Source of the DNA: an uncultured Ruminococcus sp.
GTDB taxonomy: Bacteria; Bacillota; Clostridia; Oscillospirales; Ruminococcaceae
Reading direction: 5' to 3'
Assembly: GCA_900540005.1 (NCBI GenBank)
Contig: UQEM01000041.1
Location: forward strand, 1 to 18,331
Length of the DNA stretch: 18,331 nt
Shown: one piece after another, positions 14,256 through 18,331 of the stretch
How positions within the stretch are numbered: the first letter of the stretch is position 1
Layout of the letters: every line of letters starts with the position of its first letter
Position numbers and translations under genes: made by a program
Notes under the pieces: model-generated
Databases searched by the model: none
Told to the model about the DNA's origin: nothing
The model's input: only the letters and a program-made list of their open reading frames with translations

Positions 14256-16247
14256 ATGCAGAGAATAGGAGTATTTGTCTGTCACTGCGGTACAAATATC
14301 GCAGCCACAGTAGACGTAAAGACTGTTGCGGAGGCACTCAGCCATGAGTCCGGAGTTGTTATCTCTCAGGACTATCAGTATATGTGTTCTGAATCCGGAC
14401 AGAATCTCGTAAAGAACGCTATCAAGGAGCATAATCTCTCCGGAGTTGTTATTTGTTCATGCTCTCCGAGAATGCACGAGAATACATTCAGAAAGGCTGC
14501 AGCTGCTGCCGGACTGAACCCGTATCTCGTTGAAATTGCAAACATTCGTGAGCAGTGCTCATGGATCCACAAGGATATTGCTACTGCTACGGAAAAGGCT
14601 ATTATCCTCGGCAGAACTGCTATTGCCAAGGTTCACCTTAATGCGCCTCTTACAGCAGGCGAGAGCCCTGTTGCAAAGCGTGCCCTCGTAATAGGCGGCG
14701 GTATTGCAGGCATCCAGTCTGCACTTGATATTGCAGAAGCAGGCTTTGACGTAGATATCGTTGAGAAGCAGCCTACGATCGGCGGTAAAATGGCTCAGAT
14801 CGATAAGACTTTCCCGACACTTGACTGTGCAGCTTGTATCCTCACTCCTAAAATGGTTGAGGCTTCACAGAATGAGCACATCACTATCCACTCATTCAGC
14901 GAAGTAACTGCTGTTAAGGGATTTATCGGTAACTTCACAGCTACGATCAAGAAGAAGGCTCGCTTTGTTGACGAGACAAAGTGTACAGGTTGTGGACTTT
15001 GTACAGAAAAGTGCCCAATGAAGAAAGTTCCTAACGAATTCAACCTCGGACTCAATAACAGAAGCGCAGTTTACATTCCTTTCGCACAGGCTGTTCCGAA
15101 GGTTGCTACAATTGACCCGAACTACTGCATGATGCTCAAGAACGGTAAATGCGGTGTCTGCTCAAAGGTCTGCACAGTTGGTGCCATCGACTATAAGCAG
15201 GAAGATAAGTATATTGAGCAGCAGTATGGTGCTATCGTAGTTGCAACAGGTTTCAACCCGATAAAGCTTGATAAGTACGATGAATTTGCGTACAATCAGT
15301 GTCCCGATGTTGTTACATCACTCGAACTTGAAAGACTTATGAACGCAGCCGGCCCTAACGGCGGTACACTTCTTCGTCCTTCCGACAAGACACATCCGCA
15401 CAAGATCGTATTTGTTCAGTGCGTTGGTTCACGTTGTGATGACAGCAAGGGTAAGCCTTATTGTTCAAAGATTTGCTGTATGTATACTGCAAAGCACGCA
15501 ATGCTTATTCGTGAAAAGTACCCTGATACAGAAGTTTATGTGTTCTATATAGATGTTCGTACACCCGGAAAGAACTTTGACGAATTCTATCGTCGTGCAG
15601 TTGAACAGTACAATGTTCATTACATAAAGGGTATGGTCGGCAAGGTCACACCTCAGGCAAACGGAAAGATCGACGTTCAGGCTTCAGATCTCCTTGCAGG
15701 TGAACAGCTCCATATCGATGCAGATCTGGTTGTTCTTGCAGCAGCTATTGAACCGGACAAGACAGCACGTCCGCTTGCTACAATGCTTACAACCCAGATG
15801 GATACAAACGACTTCTTCACTGAGGCTCATCCCAAGCTTCGTCCTGTAGAGAGTGCTACAGCAGGTATATTCCTGTCAGGTGCTTGTCAGGGTCCGAAGG
15901 ATATTCCGGAAACCGTTGCTCAGGCAAGTGCCGCAGCAGCTAAGGCTATCGGACTTCTTTGCAAGGACAGCATCACCTGCAATCCGTGTGTTGCTAATTC
16001 CAACGAGCTTATGTGTAACGGTTGCTCATCATGTGAAAAGGTTTGCCCCTACGGTGCTATTTCGTACATCGACAAGGAATTCAGAATGCCCAACCGTACT
16101 ACTGCGATCCGCAGAGTTGCTTATGTCAATCCTGCTGTTTGCCAGGGCTGCGGAGCTTGTACAGTTGCTTGTCCTTCAGGTGCTATGGATCTCAAGGGCT
16201 TCTCTAACAGTCAAATTATGGCGGAGGTAGACGCAATATGCCGATAA
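14256..16247 (+). CDS. hdrA: Heterodisulfide reductase subunit A homologue, FAD/iron-sulfur electron hub (HdrA)
   Basis: HdrA holds the FAD thought to bifurcate electrons between a low-potential acceptor (ferredoxin) and the HdrBC disulfide site. The 663 residues match the classical length of about 650. An N-terminal domain with C9 and C11 (VCHCGTN) is followed by a thioredoxin-reductase-like FAD domain (VIGGGIAGIQ, about 145-154; IGGKMAQIDKTFPTLDCAAC, 175-194). There are four ferredoxin-type cluster motifs: C243/246/249/253, C291/299/302/306, C587/590/593/597 and C629/632/635/639. A cysteine group at C389, C394, C403, C407 and C408 fits HdrA. All key cysteines are coded as Cys, with no selenocysteine. 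AAGGAGGGG precedes ATG at 14256. The end overlaps flxD by 10 nt. Confidence 0.94.
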   Translation: MQRIGVFVCHCGTNIAATVDVKTVAEALSHESGVVISQDYQYMCSESGQNLVKNAIKEHNLSGVVICSCSPRMHENTFRKAAAAAGLNPYLVEIANIREQCSWIHKDIATATEKAIILGRTAIAKVHLNAPLTAGESPVAKRALVIGGGIAGIQSALDIAEAGFDVDIVEKQPTIGGKMAQIDKTFPTLDCAACILTPKMVEASQNEHITIHSFSEVTAVKGFIGNFTATIKKKARFVDETKCTGCGLCTEKCPMKKVPNEFNLGLNNRSAVYIPFAQAVPKVATIDPNYCMMLKNGKCGVCSKVCTVGAIDYKQEDKYIEQQYGAIVVATGFNPIKLDKYDEFAYNQCPDVVTSLELERLMNAAGPNGGTLLRPSDKTHPHKIVFVQCVGSRCDDSKGKPYCSKICCMYTAKHAMLIREKYPDTEVYVFYIDVRTPGKNFDEFYRRAVEQYNVHYIKGMVGKVTPQANGKIDVQASDLLAGEQLHIDADLVVLAAAIEPDKTARPLATMLTTQMDTNDFFTEAHPKLRPVESATAGIFLSGACQGPKDIPETVAQASAAAAKAIGLLCKDSITCNPCVANSNELMCNGCSSCEKVCPYGAISYIDKEFRMPNRTTAIRRVAYVNPAVCQGCGACTVACPSGAMDLKGFSNSQIMAEVDAICR

Positions 16248-16681
16248 ATGAAAATAAAGAATTTCAGCCGCTGATAGTTGCGTTCTGCTGCAACTGGTGT
16301 TCATACGCAGGCGCAGATCTTTCCGGCACAAACAGACTCGATTACCCGACAAATGTAAAGATCATCAGAGTTCCATGCTCATGCCGTGTAAACCCGATGT
16401 TCATTCTCAGAGCATTCCAGAGGGGAGCTGACGGCGTTATACTCTGCGGCTGCCACCCCGGTGACTGCCACTACACATCAGGCAACTACTTTACAAGGAG
16501 AAGAATGACACTTCTTTTCAGTATGCTCGACTTCCTCGGAATTGAGCGTGACAGAACAAGAGTAGAGTGGGTTTCTGCTGCCGAAGGCGCAAAGTTTGCG
16601 GCAACAATGAATGAATTTACCGAAGCTGTAAGAAAGCTCGGACCTAACCGCAGATTGGAGGATCTCAGATGCAGGAAGTAA
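16238..16681 (+). CDS. flxD: MvhD/FlxD-family [2Fe-2S] subunit linking HdrA to Flx
   Basis: MvhD-type proteins pass electrons from a partner oxidoreductase (hydrogenase or FlxABC) to HdrA. The 147-residue protein has the family's cysteine pattern: C17-C18-x2-C21 (FCCNWC), C47/C49 (PCSC) and C70/C72/C77 (LCGCHPGDC), followed by the typical MLDFLGIERDRTRVEWVSAAEG stretch. The start lies inside hdrA with GGAGG upstream, and the end overlaps flxC by 13 nt. No hydrogenase genes are next to it; the following genes are Flx-type, so NADH rather than H2 or formate is the likely electron source. Confidence 0.9.
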   Translation: MPINENKEFQPLIVAFCCNWCSYAGADLSGTNRLDYPTNVKIIRVPCSCRVNPMFILRAFQRGADGVILCGCHPGDCHYTSGNYFTRRRMTLLFSMLDFLGIERDRTRVEWVSAAEGAKFAATMNEFTEAVRKLGPNRRLEDLRCRK

Positions 16682-17640
16682 TGATTAAAAGAGCAAAGGA
16701 GCTCCTCGCAGACGGTACCGTTAACCGTGTTATCGGCTGGAAAAAGGGCGAATTTGCGTATGATGTTACTCCGGCGATTTTTGAAACTCCGGAGGAAATT
16801 GACAAGGACTTCGTTTATGACGACTTTGCTGCTGCAAACGTATCGAAGTATCTTGTTAAGGAAAGCCGCAAGGAAGGCAAGATTCTTGCTTTCATGAAGC
16901 CCTGTGACACATACAGCTTCAATCAGCTTATCAAGGAGCATCGAGTTGTACGCGAGAATGTCTACATAATCGGTATTCCGAGTTGGGGCAAGGTTGACGC
17001 TGAAAAGATAAAGTCTCTTGGAATAACAGGTATTACCGGCGCTAAGAGAGACGGCAATGATGTTGTCGTAAGCACACTCTATGGTGATGAAAAGGTAGCT
17101 TTCGCAGACGTTGTTCTCGAAAAGTGCAAGACCTGCAAGAGCAAGAAGCATGTAATTTTCGATGAACTCATCGGCGAGGACGGCGACGTTATAGAGTCAG
17201 CTCGTTTCGATATGGTAGAGAAGCTTGAGAACATGACAGCTCAGGAAAGATATGAGTTCTGGAGAGAACAGCTTTCAAAGTGCATTCGCTGCAATGCGTG
17301 CAGAAATGTCTGTCCTGCTTGCACTTGTGAAAAGTGCGTATTCGACAACCCTGCTTCCGGAGTTGAAAATAAGGCTATCTCAGACAGCTTTGAAGAGAAT
17401 ATGTTTCATATAATCCGTGCGTTCCACGTTGCAGGTAGATGTACTGACTGTGGTGAATGCTCAAGAGTATGTCCTCAGAACATTCCGCTTCACCTTCTCA
17501 ACAGAAAGTTCATTAAGGATATAAATTCACTTTACGGTGAGTATCAAGCTGGAGAGGATACAACTTCACGCGCTCCTCTTACAAATTATACTCAGGATGA
17601 CTGCGAAGCAAGTATCGTTCATGAAAGAGGTGTTGAGTAA
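16669..17640 (+). CDS. flxC: FlxC-like iron-sulfur subunit with FrhB/FdhB-like N-terminal region
   Basis: This 323-residue electron-transfer protein lies where the flxC gene stands in the hdr-flx operon of Desulfovibrio. The N-terminal half (about 1-160) resembles the coenzyme F420 hydrogenase/dehydrogenase beta-subunit fold, with cysteines at C79 (KPCD), C153 and C156. The C-terminal half has two [4Fe-4S] motifs, C205/208/211/215 (CIRCNACRNVC) and C258/261/264/268 (CTDCGECSRVC), plus extra cysteines C218, C220 and C223. No transmembrane segment is present. It overlaps flxD by 13 nt and its stop overlaps the next start (TAATG). The symbol rests on gene order and cofactor motifs; related dicluster proteins occur in sulfhydrogenases. 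Confidence 0.8.
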   Translation: MQEVMIKRAKELLADGTVNRVIGWKKGEFAYDVTPAIFETPEEIDKDFVYDDFAAANVSKYLVKESRKEGKILAFMKPCDTYSFNQLIKEHRVVRENVYIIGIPSWGKVDAEKIKSLGITGITGAKRDGNDVVVSTLYGDEKVAFADVVLEKCKTCKSKKHVIFDELIGEDGDVIESARFDMVEKLENMTAQERYEFWREQLSKCIRCNACRNVCPACTCEKCVFDNPASGVENKAISDSFEENMFHIIRAFHVAGRCTDCGECSRVCPQNIPLHLLNRKFIKDINSLYGEYQAGEDTTSRAPLTNYTQDDCEASIVHERGVE

Positions 17641-18300
17641 TGCTTAGAATTTCAGTTGATAATCTGGATAAGCTTTTTGAAGCTATTTCAGGCAAGCAGA
17701 CACTTTACATTCCTGCTGACAGAAATGACGGCGCGGCTGAATATAAGAAATTCAAGAGCGGTATGAAGATGAGTGAAAAGCTCAACACACTCCGTAGCGC
17801 TAAGGACTTCTTCTTCCCGCAGACTGAGAATCTTGTTGACTTCAAAATGGAAGGCAAGAAGATCGAGGTTATAGATAACCGTAAGGAATCAGAAGATTTC
17901 GTAGTTTTCGGCGTTCGTGCCTGTGATGCAAGAAGCTTCACGATTCTTGACAAGGTATTCCTTGTTGACCCGGTGGACAGCTATTACAAGAACCGCCGCG
18001 ATCATGGAACCATTGTTACTATGGCTTGTACACATCCTGCTGAAACTTGTTTCTGCCAGACTTTCGACATTGATCCTACAGCTCCTGAGGGAGATGTGGC
18101 TTGTTGGAATGACGGAAAGTACATATATTTTGCAACCAGAAACGAAAAGGGCGAGGCATTCCTCAATTCTGTTTCGGATATTCTCGAAGACGCAGAACCC
18201 GACGGCATCGAAGAGCTTAATGCTAAAACTAAGGATATCCTTGGAAAGCTTCCTCTTGCAAATCTTTCAACTGAAGCTTTCGGCGGAGATACTCTTATGG
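17640..18300 (+). CDS. flxB: FlxB-like 4Fe-4S dicluster protein (sulfhydrogenase-beta type), 3'-truncated
   Basis: Only the first 220 codons are present; the frame enters adapter sequence at 18301. The start is the ATG of TAATG at 17640. The visible part resembles the N-terminal region of the beta subunit of sulfhydrogenases, AsrA and FlxB: LYIPAD (24-29), VVFGVRACDARSFTILDKVF (about 90-109), YYKNRRDH, MACTHPAETCFCQTFDIDP and a later WNDGKYIYFA. The usual C-terminal pair of [4Fe-4S] motifs would lie in the missing part. With FlxA, expected next, it should form the NADH-oxidising arm of the complex. Confidence 0.78.
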
Positions 18301-18331
18301 CTGTCTCTTATACACATCTGACGCTGCCGAC
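18301..18331 (-). other. Illumina Nextera read-1 adapter (technical sequence)
   Basis: These 31 bases are the reverse complement of the Nextera read-1 transposase adapter, starting with the mosaic end CTGTCTCTTATACACATCT (18301-18319) and continuing ACGCTGCCGAC. Genomic sequence ends at 18300. Translations running into this region end in a false YTHLTLP peptide. Confidence 0.98.

Noticed and set aside
13938..14432. A 164-codon minus-strand frame over hdrC-hdrA
   Set aside because: Fully antisense to well-supported iron-sulfur genes with intact cysteine motifs; no independent support.
28..18319. A Tn5-like composite element bounded by 19-bp inverted repeats
   Set aside because: The repeats are the engineered mosaic ends of Nextera adapters, with index and primer sequence outside them; no transposase gene is present.

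Overview
The insert (47-18300) is 18.25 kb of bacterial DNA bounded at both ends by Illumina Nextera adapter sequence (1-46 and 18301-18331), so both contig ends are technical and both terminal genes are cut by the end of the data. Strong AAGGAGG-type ribosome binding sites, A/T-rich sigma-A-type promoters, a Rex repressor, a secreted GH9 cellulase and the lon-engB-lysA grouping point to an anaerobic, plant-fibre-degrading Bacillota. A Ruminococcus-like Clostridia is my best guess; genus is inference only.

Layout. (1) 47-1947, minus strand: a small YerC/TrpR-family regulator followed 21 bp later by a secreted family 9 glycoside hydrolase that runs off the left end. (2) 1948-2361: divergent promoter region with a 19-bp perfect inverted repeat. 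(3) 2362-6666, plus: lon, engB (TTG start) and lysA, closed by a hairpin terminator at 6680-6713. (4) 6830-11113, plus: Aquifex-type aconitase, a broken small membrane-protein gene, eukaryotic-type NADP-isocitrate dehydrogenase and the NADH sensor rex. (5) 11114-11668: a 555-bp intergenic region with two promoters and two Rex-operator-like sequences. (6) 11669-18300, plus: class II fumarase followed by overlapping or tightly spaced hdrB, hdrC, hdrA, flxD, flxC and a 5' part of flxB. FlxA, the expected NAD/FAD subunit, would lie just beyond the contig.

Reading the parts together: aconitase and isocitrate dehydrogenase make the oxidative TCA branch (citrate to 2-oxoglutarate), normally biosynthetic in fermenters, while fumarase belongs to the reductive branch. 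The fumarase heads what looks like one transcription unit with an HdrABC-FlxBCD complex, a family known in other anaerobes to exchange electrons between NADH, ferredoxin and a thiol/disulfide partner. rex lies between the two clusters and Rex-like sites sit in front of fumC, so the segment plausibly forms a redox-controlled carbon and electron module. The arrangement and candidate operators are seen in the sequence; the functional coupling of fumarase to Hdr-Flx is a hypothesis. I found no mobile element, CRISPR array, tRNA or rRNA. No wholly unknown system is evident; the most interesting material is the fumC-hdr-flx unit and its control region.
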